A DNA stretch of 64,000 bases from Bacteroidota bacterium (GCA_026224775.1 JAMFRP010000013.1:1-64000), one strand, 5' to 3'; numbered from the stretch's first letter, positions 27,923 through 37,663 are shown. Notes: generated by a model not told the origin, from the sequence alone. Made by a program: numbers and translations.

Positions 27923-30199
27923 ATGAAAATAGCATATATCTCAACCTACCCTCCCCGCGAATGCGGAATAGCGACCTTTAATAATAACTTAATGCATGCT
28001 GTTAGTGCCAATTTCCCTAACAGAAAAAGTTTGCTTGAGGGTGGTTTTGTGGTGGCATTGAATGATTCTGAAAATTTGCACGAGTATGAATACCCGGAGG
28101 AGGTAAAATATATTATCCGTCAGGATCATCAAAAAGATTACATCCGTGCAGCCAATTATATTAATACCAGTACGGCTGATGTTTGCATAATGGAGCACGA
28201 ATTTGGTATTTATGGCGGCGAAAGCGGTATTTACATATTGCCATTGATAAACAGGTTAGAGAAGCCTCTAATATCTATACTACATACTATTTTACGGGAA
28301 CCAAGCTATGTGCAGCGCATCATTATTCGTGAGATTGCCGAGCAATCGTCAAAAATAATTGTGATGAGCAAAAGGGCGGTTGAATTTTTAACCACCATTT
28401 ATGAGATCCCGATTGAAAAGATACAGATAATTGAGCATGGCGTACCCGATGTTGAAGCACCTGAAGATAATCCGGTTAAAAACTTCCCGCAATTTAAAAA
28501 CCACCGGGTACTGCTAACTTTTGGTTTGATAAGCCGCAACAAAGGCCTTGAAACCGTAGTTAAAGCGTTGCCCAAAATAGTAGAGAAGCATCCTGATGTA
28601 ATGTATGTGATATTAGGAAACACACATCCCGGCGTAATTAAAAATTCGGGCGAAGAGTATAGGGATCACCTGAAAACGCTCGCGGCGCAGCTAGGTGTAT
28701 CAAAGAACCTGGCCTTTATCAATAAGTTCGTGTCAGAAGAAGAACTTGTTAACTACCTTACTGCCTGCGAGATTTATGTAACACCCTATTTAAACGAAGC
28801 GCAAATAACCAGCGGAACATTATCTTATGCAATTGGGTCGGGCGCGGCGGTGGTATCAACCCCTTACTGGCATGCTACAGAGCTATTGGACGATAACCGG
28901 GGCCGCTTATTTGATTTTAAAGATGATGACGCCCTGGCTGATATTGTAAATGAATTGCTTGATCAGGACAGATTACTAAACGAATTAAAAGAAAACGCTT
29001 ATGAGTATGGCCTGCACCTACGCTGGCCAGTTACTGGTGCCGAATTTATCAAGGCAGCCCAGGAATCGTGCCGTACGCATGATTTTAGCGACAAGATTTT
29101 GCGTAACAGCATTGTTGACCCGGAGGTGTTACCAAAATTCAGCCTTACCCATGTTAGGCGCTTAACGGATGATACCGGTATAGTGCAACACGCTAAATAT
29201 GGCATCCCTAATTTAAAAGAAGGTTATTGCCTTGATGATAATGCACGTGCGTTAATAATGGCTTTGATGGCCTATCAGCGTAATAAAAGTCAGGAAGCAT
29301 TTGAACTGCTGCCGGTATACCTGAGCTACATTCACTACATGCAAACTGAAGATGGCAACTTCCGTAATTTCCTGAGTTTTAGTCGACAATATTTGGATGA
29401 GGTTGGGTCTGAAGATTCATTTGGCCGTACCATTTGGGCATTAGGCCATTTAATCAGCTGCGCGGCAAGTAACTCCTACCGGGAGTTTGCTTTGGAGATA
29501 TTCCAGCGATCATTCCCGCATTTTAAGGCTTTGAAGCATTTAAGGGGGTTGGCCAATACGATAATAGGTGTGAGTTTATACCTACAGGTATTCCCTACGG
29601 ATGAAGGCATGGTAAACCAATTAGCTGAATTAACGCAACCTTTAATTGATTCATACGACCATCATCGTGATGCCAACTGGCATTGGTTTGAAGAGAAAAT
29701 GACTTATGATAACGCGATATTACCATTAGCGCTTTTACATTCTGCTGAGATAACTAGCAACGAAAGAGCTAAGGAAATTGCTTTGGAATCAATGGCGTTT
29801 TTGGATAAGCTTACACTATCAAACGGATATCTGAGCCCGGTTGGTAACGATGGCTGGTATTATAAAGGTGGCAAGTTCCCTGTTTATGATCAGCAGGCTA
29901 TTGAAACTATGGCTATGGTGTTGATGCATTTCCAGGCTTATCAAATTTTCCGCAAACCGGAATATATCGAAAAGATGTTCCTGTGCTACAAATGGTTCAT
30001 GGGCGAAAATACTTTGCGCGCGCCGTTATACGACCACGAAACCAAAGGCTGCTGCGATGGCTTGTTGCCAACCGGTATCAACCGTAACCAGGGTGCCGAA
30101 AGTACTTTAGCATACCTTATTTCGCACCTTACCGTATTGAAAGCCTTTGAATTGGAATACGAATACAACAAGGTAAGCCAAAAACTGGAGATCTGCTAA
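27923..30199 (+). CDS. GT4 glycosyltransferase fused to an alpha/alpha-barrel-like domain, 758 aa
   Basis: Residues 1 to about 375 are a GT-B glycosyltransferase of family 4: MKIAYISTYPPRECGIATF, the MEHEFGIYGGESG segment, ISRNKGLETVVKALPK for the donor site and LSYAIGSGAAVVSTPYWHAT. From about 395 to the end lies a helical domain (VRRLTDDTGIVQHAKYG, GYCLDDNARALIMAL, NQGAESTLAYLISHL) with the look of an (alpha/alpha)6 barrel known from glycan-processing enzymes. The fusion probably makes and trims, or measures, one glycan. The next GT4 gene begins one base after its stop. Sugar specificity is not readable; the GH130 neighbour points to mannose. Confidence 0.88.
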   Translation: MKIAYISTYPPRECGIATFNNNLMHAVSANFPNRKSLLEGGFVVALNDSENLHEYEYPEEVKYIIRQDHQKDYIRAANYINTSTADVCIMEHEFGIYGGESGIYILPLINRLEKPLISILHTILREPSYVQRIIIREIAEQSSKIIVMSKRAVEFLTTIYEIPIEKIQIIEHGVPDVEAPEDNPVKNFPQFKNHRVLLTFGLISRNKGLETVVKALPKIVEKHPDVMYVILGNTHPGVIKNSGEEYRDHLKTLAAQLGVSKNLAFINKFVSEEELVNYLTACEIYVTPYLNEAQITSGTLSYAIGSGAAVVSTPYWHATELLDDNRGRLFDFKDDDALADIVNELLDQDRLLNELKENAYEYGLHLRWPVTGAEFIKAAQESCRTHDFSDKILRNSIVDPEVLPKFSLTHVRRLTDDTGIVQHAKYGIPNLKEGYCLDDNARALIMALMAYQRNKSQEAFELLPVYLSYIHYMQTEDGNFRNFLSFSRQYLDEVGSEDSFGRTIWALGHLISCAASNSYREFALEIFQRSFPHFKALKHLRGLANTIIGVSLYLQVFPTDEGMVNQLAELTQPLIDSYDHHRDANWHWFEEKMTYDNAILPLALLHSAEITSNERAKEIALESMAFLDKLTLSNGYLSPVGNDGWYYKGGKFPVYDQQAIETMAMVLMHFQAYQIFRKPEYIEKMFLCYKWFMGENTLRAPLYDHETKGCCDGLLPTGINRNQGAESTLAYLISHLTVLKAFELEYEYNKVSQKLEIC

Positions 30200-30200
30200 A

Positions 30201-31208
30201 ATGAAGATCGCTGTATTATCACCCGTTGCCTGGCGAACACCGCCCAGGCATTACGGGCCATGGGAGCAAATCGCGTCAAACATCGCCGAAGGCATGGTTA
30301 AAAAAGGCGCTGAAATAACGCTTTTCGCTACCGGGGATTCTATTACTGCGGGTAAATTGGATTCGATTTGTGCGCAGGGTTATGAAGAGGACCGCACACA
30401 GGACGCCAAAGTTTTGGAATGCCTGCACATCAGTAATTTGATGGAGAAAGCTGGTGATTTTGATCTCATCCATAATAACTTCGATTTTTTGCCACTTACT
30501 TATTCGGGGTTGATCAAAACGCCGATTATAACTACTATACATGGCTTTTCGTCGCAAAAGATCATTCCGGTTTATAAAAAATATAATTCGATAGGTCACT
30601 ATGTTTCTATTAGCAATTCTGATAGGAGTCCGGAATTAGCTTATCTCGCCACAGTTTATAACGGTTTGAATGTGCAAGATTTTGATTTTGTGGAACAACC
30701 TGAGGATTACTTATTATACTTTGGCAGGATACACCATGATAAGGGCTGTGCAGAGGCTATCCAGATTGCCAAAAAGAGTAAGCGCAAGTTGTTGATAGCA
30801 GGTATCATTCAGGATGAAAACTATTATCGCGCAAAGGTTGAGCCGTATTTAAATGAGCAGATCCAATACATTGGCCACGCCGGACCAGAAAAAAGGAATG
30901 AATTATTAGGTAAATCCATCGCCCTGCTACATCCTATTAATTTTAATGAACCTTTCGGGATGAGTGTTGCCGAGGCGATGCTTTGTGGTACGCCCGTTAT
31001 TGCTTTCAACAGGGGATCGATGCCGGAATTGATACAAGCTGAAAAGACAGGGTTTTTAGTGAATACCATTGATGAGGCTGTTGAAGCAGTATCGAACTTA
31101 AAAAATATAAAACGCAAAGATTGCCGTAATTGGGCAAGCGCTCAATTTTCGAGTGAGAAAATGGTGGATGATTATTTTGATCTGTATAAAAACATATTGG
31201 GGACTTAA
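30201..31208 (+). CDS. GT4 glycosyltransferase, 335 aa
   Basis: A second GT-B family 4 enzyme. The N-terminal region has PVAWRTPPRHYGPWEQIASN, typical for a bacterial sub-branch of GT4 found with GH130 genes. The donor side has YLLYFGRIHHDKGCAEAI and FNEPFGMSVAEAMLCGTPV with the conserved Glu of the EX7E motif. It is soluble and without membrane helices. It is spaced one base from the preceding GT fusion, so they are cotranscribed and probably act in sequence on the same glycan. Confidence 0.9.
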   Translation: MKIAVLSPVAWRTPPRHYGPWEQIASNIAEGMVKKGAEITLFATGDSITAGKLDSICAQGYEEDRTQDAKVLECLHISNLMEKAGDFDLIHNNFDFLPLTYSGLIKTPIITTIHGFSSQKIIPVYKKYNSIGHYVSISNSDRSPELAYLATVYNGLNVQDFDFVEQPEDYLLYFGRIHHDKGCAEAIQIAKKSKRKLLIAGIIQDENYYRAKVEPYLNEQIQYIGHAGPEKRNELLGKSIALLHPINFNEPFGMSVAEAMLCGTPVIAFNRGSMPELIQAEKTGFLVNTIDEAVEAVSNLKNIKRKDCRNWASAQFSSEKMVDDYFDLYKNILGT

Positions 31209-31550
31209 GCAGTCAGCTCAATACCGCCAATATTTTTCAAATTATTTTCAATCGGATAACTGATCTAAGTTTACCGAAGCATAACTTAGAAGCTATTTAA
31301 AATGATAAAACTATTGTCATTGCGAGGAACGAAGCAATCGCGAACCATGCATATCCGCTTTGCCTATGTGCGATTGCTTCGTTCCTCGCAATGACAATAG
31401 TTTTGATGACACTGATTTAAGTTAGACTTAGATCACCCAGAGGCTTATCTTTTACCCCCAAATTGTCGGACTGGTATCATTTCACATTTACAGCTAAAAT
31501 AATTGACCTAAAAATTATACCTTCCCTGCCTAAAAACCTCAAAAAGTACA
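31209..31550. other. Intergenic region with one palindromic repeat
   Basis: A 342-base gap that holds a family B repeat (31307-31404) and no supported gene. The repeat follows the glycosyltransferase operon and may stabilise the 3' end of its transcript. Confidence 0.5.
31307..31404. repeat. Palindromic intergenic repeat, family B
   Basis: About 35-bp near-perfect arms starting AAAACTATTGTCATTGCGAG and mirrored at the end, with a core of about 28 bases. Other copies: 40355-40435, 46553-46619 (left arm truncated), 48421-48502 and 61924-62009. All are intergenic. Confidence 0.9.
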
Positions 31551-32906
31551 ATGGCTGAAACTACGTCGACCCTTGAACGCGGATTATCACTCACACAGGC
31601 CAGCGCCATCAACATGATTGATATGGTGGGTATTGGCCCGTTTGTAACCATACCATTTATTGTTGGCGCCATGAAAGGCCCGCAATGTGTGCTGGCGTGG
31701 CTACTTGGCGCGTTCCTGGCTTTTTTGGATGGATCGGTATGGGCGGAGCTGGGTGCCAAATGGCCAATGGCAGGCGGTAGCTATGTATTTTTACAGAAAA
31801 TATATGGCAATAAATTCGGCAAAATGATGTCGTTTTTGTTGGTATGGCAAACTATTATACAAGCGCCTTTAGTGGTTGCAAGTGCGGCTATAGGGTTTTC
31901 GCAATATTTAACTTATTTGGTTACGTTAACCCCTATTCAGCAAAAAATAGTTAGCGGGGCTTTAGTGGTTCTAGTTACCATATTGCTTTATCGCAACATC
32001 AAAAGCATTGGCAAAATTTCTGTTTTGTTGTGGATCATAACCGGTGGTACTTTTTTATGGCTGATCGGTTCCGGGTTCAGGCACTTTAATCCACATTGGG
32101 CATTTTCTTTTAGTAAAGACGCCTTTGATCTGACACCTATATTCTTTGTGGGATTAGGTCAGGCTTCGCTTAAAACCGTTTACTCTTATCTAGGCTATTA
32201 CAATGTTTGCCATTTGGGCGGCGAAATCAAAAAGCCCGAGGTCAATATCCCCCGCAGCATTTTTCTATCTGTTGCGGGTATAGCGGTGTTGTATTTAGGT
32301 ATGCAGATTATGATATTAGGCGCTATGCCCTGGCAAAAAATTGCAGGGTCTGATTTTGTGATCAGTGCTTATTTTCAGGAGTTGTATAATCCGTTTGTAG
32401 CTAAAATAGCAACGGGGCTCATCTTAATTATAGCCAGTTCATCATTATTCGCGGTAATGTTGGGTTACTCCCGTATACCCTATGCTGCCGCAACCGATGG
32501 CAACTTTTTTAAAATTTTTGCCAAGGTTCACCCCACAAAGAATTTCCCTTACGTATCGCTGCTGTTTTTAGGTGGCGCAGGGTTTATATTCAGCTTACTT
32601 TTTAAAATGAAGGAGGTAATTACCGCTATTATCACCATGCGTATCATCGTACAATTTGTGGGGCAATCGGCGGGTGTGCTATACTGGCACTGGAAAAAAC
32701 CGACAGATGAAAGACCTTACAAAATGTGGCTTTTCCCATTGCCGGCTGTTATCGGTATAATTATCTGGCTGTTTATCCTGTTTACAAGTCCGTGGATTTA
32801 TATAGCAGCAGCGGCAGGAATTATTCTTGCAGGGATAGTGATTTACCTAACCATTATTGAACCACAAAAAGCTAAAATGCTTGCCGAGGCTGAAAGAACT
32901 GTTTAG
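31551..32906 (+). CDS. APC-superfamily amino acid/polyamine permease, 451 aa
   Basis: Twelve hydrophobic segments are apparent. The N-terminus has the amino-acid-permease signature around GLSLTQASAINMIDMVGIGP with the helix-breaking Gly motif used for substrate binding. Further family marks are WAELGAKWPMAGGSYVFL and the region NVCHLGGEIKKPEVNIPRSI. The transporter imports an amino acid or amine with a cation. The substrate cannot be told from sequence. It stands between the GT genes and the convergent GH130 gene, with no obvious link to glycan work. Confidence 0.9.
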   Translation: MAETTSTLERGLSLTQASAINMIDMVGIGPFVTIPFIVGAMKGPQCVLAWLLGAFLAFLDGSVWAELGAKWPMAGGSYVFLQKIYGNKFGKMMSFLLVWQTIIQAPLVVASAAIGFSQYLTYLVTLTPIQQKIVSGALVVLVTILLYRNIKSIGKISVLLWIITGGTFLWLIGSGFRHFNPHWAFSFSKDAFDLTPIFFVGLGQASLKTVYSYLGYYNVCHLGGEIKKPEVNIPRSIFLSVAGIAVLYLGMQIMILGAMPWQKIAGSDFVISAYFQELYNPFVAKIATGLILIIASSSLFAVMLGYSRIPYAAATDGNFFKIFAKVHPTKNFPYVSLLFLGGAGFIFSLLFKMKEVITAIITMRIIVQFVGQSAGVLYWHWKKPTDERPYKMWLFPLPAVIGIIIWLFILFTSPWIYIAAAAGIILAGIVIYLTIIEPQKAKMLAEAERTV

Positions 32907-34414
32907 TTTACCAACTCTTTCTTCTCTGTAATCTCCTCGTGAGAGATGGATGAACCATCCTGTAACAGTTTGTTCAATAGCTCATTCAAGTCAATCTCCG
33001 CAAAACCGGTTGAGGAATCAGATATACCATAAGGGATGATCAACTTGCCGTTGTGAACTATTGACCCGCAGGAGTATAGTACGTTAGGTACATAACCTTC
33101 GCGCTCATCGCTGTTAGGAATCAACAAAGGTTCTTTTAAACGACCTATCTCAATAGCCGGATCATCCAGTTTCAATAAGCTTGCGCCTAAAACGTAGCGA
33201 CGCATAGGGCCAACACCGTGGGTTATCATCAGCCAGCCGAATTCAGTTTCAATCGGCGATCCGCAATTGCCTATCTGGATGAACTCCCAGGTAAATTTTG
33301 GTTGTTGTAGCAGAACAGGCTTTTCCCAAATGTTTATCTTATCGGAATACATGATGTAGTTATTGCAACCATCAATCCTCGAGATCATCACGTATTTACC
33401 GTTTACCTTACGCGGGAACAGGGCCAGGTTTTTATTCTGCGCGCCATCTCCATATAAAGGCATTATTTTAAAGTTATAAAAATCGTTGGTTTGCAGCAAT
33501 TTAGGCATAATCAACGCACCATCATAGGCGGTATATGTGGCGTAATAAACAGATGAACCATCCTCATGCTTAAACTCCACAAAACGGGCATCTTCAATAC
33601 CTTTACGTTCATATTCAGAAATCGGGAAGATTACACGATCGGATATATCGGTATCCAGCGAAAAAACAATCTCATAGTAAGAATCCGCAAGCCATAAAAC
33701 CTTGTCGTATTCCAGTTTCTTCATATCATCTTCCTGTAGTTTTTGCGAATCGAGGATGATGCTGCGCAGGTTTGAGTATTCAAAATGATGGTCGAGCTTA
33801 CCCTCCACCTCTTTTAAAACATCAATATTTATTTGGGTTGATACCGCTTTATCAAAAAACAACTTTTTATTGTAAACGGCATTACGTACAATTTCGGCCT
33901 CATCAATATAACTACCGGCAGGCATTACGGTGATGTCGTTATTTTTATCGATCAGCGCACGGCGGAATGTTATTGACGAGATGTGCCCCTCGCCCACTGC
34001 CCTAAAGCTGATAATTACCCGCATTTCGCCGTCTTTTAGTTCGCTTTGATCGGGATCTTGAATAATAGATGGATTAAAAAACGCGGCCGATTCGATAGAA
34101 TATTCATGTGTAAAATAAGAGCCGATCAGTAACTTACGATATACCGTGAGTGTATCATAATCAATCTTCAGCTCGGCTATAAGAGGTTTTAGTTTGCTGC
34201 AATGGCGATTTAAAACCCTGGTTATATTACGGTGACGTTTGGAATATTCCTGCAAAAATGGTGAGATGATACCAAATGCTTCATCCTCGCTGATGGTCAT
34301 TACCCGTTGGATAACCTCCTTAGCACGTTCGTTACCATTAAAAAAGAACCTAGCAATAACACGTTTCGGATCGGGATATATTCTGATTGGTTTTCGCTCA
34401 ACGGATAATCTCAT
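32903..34414 (-). CDS. GH130 family beta-mannoside phosphorylase/hydrolase, 503 aa
   Basis: A five-bladed propeller enzyme of family GH130. Visible marks are SAAFFNPSII, GHISSITFR and the catalytic-loop motif GIEDARFV, whose Asp (about 275) is the conserved proton donor. An N-terminal helical extension of about 100 residues precedes the propeller, as in the longer subgroup. Family members cleave beta-1,2- or beta-1,4-mannosides by phosphorolysis or hydrolysis. There is no signal peptide, so it is cytosolic and would work on an internal or imported glycan. The ATG at 34414 is preferred over an in-frame GTG at 34441. It overlaps the permease stop by four bases, tail to tail. Confidence 0.9.
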   Translation of the reverse strand: MRLSVERKPIRIYPDPKRVIARFFFNGNERAKEVIQRVMTISEDEAFGIISPFLQEYSKRHRNITRVLNRHCSKLKPLIAELKIDYDTLTVYRKLLIGSYFTHEYSIESAAFFNPSIIQDPDQSELKDGEMRVIISFRAVGEGHISSITFRRALIDKNNDITVMPAGSYIDEAEIVRNAVYNKKLFFDKAVSTQINIDVLKEVEGKLDHHFEYSNLRSIILDSQKLQEDDMKKLEYDKVLWLADSYYEIVFSLDTDISDRVIFPISEYERKGIEDARFVEFKHEDGSSVYYATYTAYDGALIMPKLLQTNDFYNFKIMPLYGDGAQNKNLALFPRKVNGKYVMISRIDGCNNYIMYSDKINIWEKPVLLQQPKFTWEFIQIGNCGSPIETEFGWLMITHGVGPMRRYVLGASLLKLDDPAIEIGRLKEPLLIPNSDEREGYVPNVLYSCGSIVHNGKLIIPYGISDSSTGFAEIDLNELLNKLLQDGSSISHEEITEKKELVN

Positions 34415-34553
34415 AGAAAAAACTTCTTTATGCTTTAACACTAATACTGCTAAATTGATTTCAGCAATTTAAAATTGTACGGGGTATACTTACATTAATT
34501 AAACCTACGTATTTATTTTTTATACGTTTATTGTTTACCCTGTTTAATCAGAC

Positions 34554-35474
34554 TTATATCATCTTGTTTCGTTTAACCAGGTATTGCTTTAAAATTTGGT
34601 GATAGCCTTCATTAATATTCGCATCCACTATATCAATTTTATATTGGGCGCATTTTAATTCTATTTGGTGACGGTAATGTAATAACGATTCGCGATACGC
34701 ATCACGTATTTTGCCGGGATGTACTTTTATATTTTCGCCGCTTTCCATATCAATAAAATGGTGCGGGCGGTTATCGAAATTAAAGTCGAGTTCCTTTTGC
34801 TTATCAGTCACGTTAAATATAACCACCTCGTGCTTATTATATTTTAAATGCTGAATAGCCGCAAACAGCGATTGCAATTTTTCATCATTCATACCATTCT
34901 CCAGCATATCGCTAAAAATGATAACCATTGAGCGCTGATGGATTTCCTGCGCGATATGATGCAGTACGCCCGTTATGTCGGTAGTAGTATTTGCTTTGGG
35001 TTCGTTATATGCTTTTTCCAGTTGGGCATACAAATAAAAAAGATGTGACCCAGTTGATTTAGCCGCGCTAATCCAATCTATCTTATCCGAAAACAGACAC
35101 AAACCAAAGGCATCCCGCTGTTTTTTGAACAGGTACATTAATGATGCTGCCGCGTAGATGGAAAACTCCAGTTTGCTGGTTCCCTTCTCGGGGAAATTCA
35201 TGGAGGATGAGGTATCCAACAACAGGAAACAGCGCAAGTTGGTTTCTTCCTCAAACTGCTTAACAAACAATTTATCTGTACGGGCAAGCAGTTTCCAGTC
35301 GATATTTTTTACGGATTCGCCGTTGTTATACAGGCGATGCTCGGCAAATTCCACCGAAAACCCGTGGAACGGGCTTTGATGCAGACCTGTAACAAAGCCT
35401 TCAACCACCTGGCGGGCAAGCAGTTCGAGGTTGGCTAATTGCCGTATTTGCTGATCATTAGTTAAGCGCGACAT
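34554..35474 (-). CDS. DUF58 / von Willebrand A-like protein, 306 aa
   Basis: The sequence shows GFVTGLHQSPFHGFSVEFAE, then NIDWKLLARTDKLFVKQFEE, which is the DUF58 signature, followed by a vWA-like fold with the metal-site motif LLLDTSSSMNFP (DxSxS). In Bacteroidota such proteins belong to the MoxR-DUF58-BatABCD group linked to stress tolerance and cofactor insertion. The MoxR ATPase and Bat genes are not here, which is unusual. The protein is soluble and cytosolic. Confidence 0.88.
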   Translation of the reverse strand: MSRLTNDQQIRQLANLELLARQVVEGFVTGLHQSPFHGFSVEFAEHRLYNNGESVKNIDWKLLARTDKLFVKQFEEETNLRCFLLLDTSSSMNFPEKGTSKLEFSIYAAASLMYLFKKQRDAFGLCLFSDKIDWISAAKSTGSHLFYLYAQLEKAYNEPKANTTTDITGVLHHIAQEIHQRSMVIIFSDMLENGMNDEKLQSLFAAIQHLKYNKHEVVIFNVTDKQKELDFNFDNRPHHFIDMESGENIKVHPGKIRDAYRESLLHYRHQIELKCAQYKIDIVDANINEGYHQILKQYLVKRNKMI

Positions 35475-35484
35475 TATATAAATA

Positions 35485-35519
35485 TAAAAAAAGCGTTACA
35501 GGTTATGTAACGCTTTTTT
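35485..35519 (-). terminator. Intrinsic terminator after trxA
   Basis: AAAAAAGCGTTACA pairs with TGTAACGCTTTTTT around a short loop, with T-rich flanks on both strands. It separates trxA from the DUF58 gene. Confidence 0.88.
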
Positions 35520-35543
35520 ACAATAAATTATATTGCTTATATA

Positions 35544-35861
35544 TTATAATTGAGCGGTTAATTTACCGGCCAATATTGATTTTGGCACTGCACCAATTTG
35601 TTTGTCTACAATTTCGCCGTTTTTAAAGTACAATAAGGCGGGGATATTACGGATACCGAATTTCATTGATATACCTGGGTTGTTGTCAACATTTACTTTG
35701 CCAACAATAGCTTTGCCTTCATATTCTTTTGCAATTTCTTCAACAACAGGGCCAACCATGCGACAAGGACCACACCATTCGGCCCAAAAGTCAATTAATA
35801 CTGGTTTGTCTGCTTTTAATACAAGCTCCTCAAAGTTTGCATCTGTTATTTCTAATGCCAT
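35544..35861 (-). CDS. trxA: Thioredoxin
   Basis: A 105-residue thioredoxin with the active site WCGPC (Cys30 and Cys33) and cis-Pro in RNIPALLYF. It reduces disulfides in the cytosol. A good ribosome binding site (AAGGAAA) precedes the ATG, and a Bacteroidota promoter is visible upstream. It has its own terminator and is thus a single-gene unit. Confidence 0.97.
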   Translation of the reverse strand: MALEITDANFEELVLKADKPVLIDFWAEWCGPCRMVGPVVEEIAKEYEGKAIVGKVNVDNNPGISMKFGIRNIPALLYFKNGEIVDKQIGAVPKSILAGKLTAQL

Positions 35862-35889
35862 GATATTTCCTTTTTTAAATTTTGTTATA

Positions 35890-35922
35890 CAAATATATAC
35901 TATTCAAATTGCTTGCCACAAT
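35890..35922 (-). promoter_or_regulatory. Promoter of trxA
   Basis: On the minus strand TATATTTG (35897-35890) is a perfect Bacteroidota -7 box. ATTG (35922-35919) stands 21 bases before it as a near-consensus -33 box. Confidence 0.6.
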
Positions 35923-36132
35923 TGCTTTACTGCCAATGTGACAATGTGACAAATGAGTGAATATATTAACCCATTTTCAAGAATCGCCCAAATGATATTT
36001 CACGACTCTTTGGGTTGAAATAGCTAAATTTCAAATTAACACTTTAAAGAAATATAGCTATATATGTAGCGTTTCTTTTATTTGTTTCGTAATATCTTAT
36101 TTTATAAACAAATTCAATAACCCAAACCAATC

Positions 36133-36819
36133 ATGAAAAAAATATTCCTTTCTCTGTTTTTAATCGCAGCTATTAGCCCGGCGTTCGCGCAAACTGTAAA
36201 ATATGGCATCAGCGGTGGTTTAAATGAATCAATACTTAGTTCAAAAAGTGTAACAGGTGAAAATGATGTAAGGCTGACCGGTTTTCATGCAGGTATTTTT
36301 AGTGATATAGATTTTGGAAAAGTATCTATAGAGCCGGGGCTATTTTACACCACAAAAGGCCAGAGAGTTAATGAGACATTAATTGATGTACCTTATTATA
36401 CAGCCCAAGGTTCTAATTCTGGTTCAGGTCCTGCTTCAATTAAGGCGCACGATAATACTGTTTATAATTACCTGGAATTGCCTGTAAACGTATTATACAA
36501 TATGCCTGTGAAATATGGTAAATTTTTTATTGGTGGCGGGCCTTATCTGGCTTATTGTTTATCTGCTAAATTAAAAAGTGAAACAACCCCAAATGACAAT
36601 ACACAAGTAACCGAACAGGATACCCCACTTACTTTTGGCGGCGATAACGGATTACACCGTTTTGATTTTGGCCTGGGTGCTTTATTTGGCTTAGCCTTAA
36701 AAAACGGGCTATCATTTAATGTGGGTTTTGAGCATGGCTTAACCAATGTGTATAAACCTGACACTGGCACTGCAGAAAATAACGTTTATACACTTTCGTT
36801 GGGGTATAGCTTTTTATAG
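36133..36819 (+). CDS. Outer-membrane beta-barrel protein (PorT-like), 228 aa
   Basis: The signal peptide MKKIFLSLFLIAAISPAFA is followed by alternating hydrophobic strands such as VKYGISGGLNES, VSIEPGLFYTTKGQ, FFIGGGPYLAY and FDFGLGALFG, ending in LSLGYSFL, a C-terminal strand with a final aromatic-Leu as in outer-membrane barrels. This is the small eight-stranded family common in Bacteroidota. No substrate is known. Confidence 0.88.
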   Translation: MKKIFLSLFLIAAISPAFAQTVKYGISGGLNESILSSKSVTGENDVRLTGFHAGIFSDIDFGKVSIEPGLFYTTKGQRVNETLIDVPYYTAQGSNSGSGPASIKAHDNTVYNYLELPVNVLYNMPVKYGKFFIGGGPYLAYCLSAKLKSETTPNDNTQVTEQDTPLTFGGDNGLHRFDFGLGALFGLALKNGLSFNVGFEHGLTNVYKPDTGTAENNVYTLSLGYSFL

Positions 36820-36836
36820 CATATTTATCCATTAAC

Positions 36837-36871
36837 ATTAATAAAACAAAAAGCGATGAGGTTTTATTAAT
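36837..36871 (+). promoter_or_regulatory. Hairpin directly in front of the mgtC-like start codon
   Basis: ATTAATAAAAC (36837-36847) and GTTTTATTAAT (36861-36871) form a perfect 11-bp stem with a 13-base loop, ending five bases before the ATG at 36877. Folding would cover the ribosome landing site. It could also be a weak terminator of the barrel gene. Confidence 0.5.
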
Positions 36872-36876
36872 CATAC

Positions 36877-37563
36877 ATGATCTCAATAGAGGAAATAGCT
36901 ATCCGCTTAGCCATTGCGGCCATATTGGGCAGCATAGTAGGCAGCGAGCGGCAACGGCACGAGTGGGCTGCAGGCCTGCGCACTCATATGCTGGTTTGTG
37001 TTGGCTCGGCACTGATTATGATCGTATCCATGTTTGGTTTTGGCGATGTGGTGAACCATCCGGGCATCGTGCTCGATCCTTCGCGGGTAGCGGCGCAAGT
37101 GGTTAGCGGCATAGGATTTTTGGGTGCGGGAACGATATTATTTTTGCGACGGGAGGTGGTACGTGGCCTAACTACAGCCGCAGGCTTGTGGACGGTAGCC
37201 GCCATTGGCCTGGCTTGTGGTGGCGGTTTATACTTTGCCGCATGCCTCACAACCGCCATCGTGTTTGTGATATTGGCGTTGATGAAGTCTGTGGAAACCA
37301 AGTTTTTCAATAAAAACAAGTTTAATGGCGTTACGCTAGTACTTGAACGGAAGCAAGTAAGCCTGGAGAATATTGAAACGGTGTTTAAAGATCACGGCAT
37401 GAAATATACACAGATTAGCCTATCGCCATCGCTTGAGGAAGATTTGGATGATATGAAGATCTCGATTCAAAAGGTATCGTTAGATAAAGGAAACCTATTG
37501 GTGATAATTGAAGACCTGCGCAAAATAAAAGGCGTTAGGGAAGTAAGTTTTACGGTTAACTGA
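36877..37563 (+). CDS. MgtC/SapB-family membrane protein, 228 aa
   Basis: The N-terminal half has about five membrane helices and the family motifs GSERQRHEWAAGLRTHMLVC, GSALIM, SRVAAQVVSGIGFLGAGTI and GLTTAAGLWTVAAIGLACG. The C-terminal half is an ACT-like soluble domain. MgtC proteins help growth at low Mg2+ and under stress and may act on the F-ATP synthase; simple Mg2+ transport is doubtful. The hairpin just upstream may regulate translation. Confidence 0.92.
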   Translation: MISIEEIAIRLAIAAILGSIVGSERQRHEWAAGLRTHMLVCVGSALIMIVSMFGFGDVVNHPGIVLDPSRVAAQVVSGIGFLGAGTILFLRREVVRGLTTAAGLWTVAAIGLACGGGLYFAACLTTAIVFVILALMKSVETKFFNKNKFNGVTLVLERKQVSLENIETVFKDHGMKYTQISLSPSLEEDLDDMKISIQKVSLDKGNLLVIIEDLRKIKGVREVSFTVN

Positions 37564-37663
37564 TTTTTTCATAAAGAATGGTTCATCTGTAAGCATCAAT
37601 CTGAATCAGCGGTTCTCATTTTCGTTAAAATTCCTTTAATTTGCCAAAATATATAATTTACTG

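Noticed and set aside
36000..36132. Riboswitch before the beta-barrel gene
   Set aside because: The AT-rich leader shows no stable conserved-looking helices or known aptamer motif.
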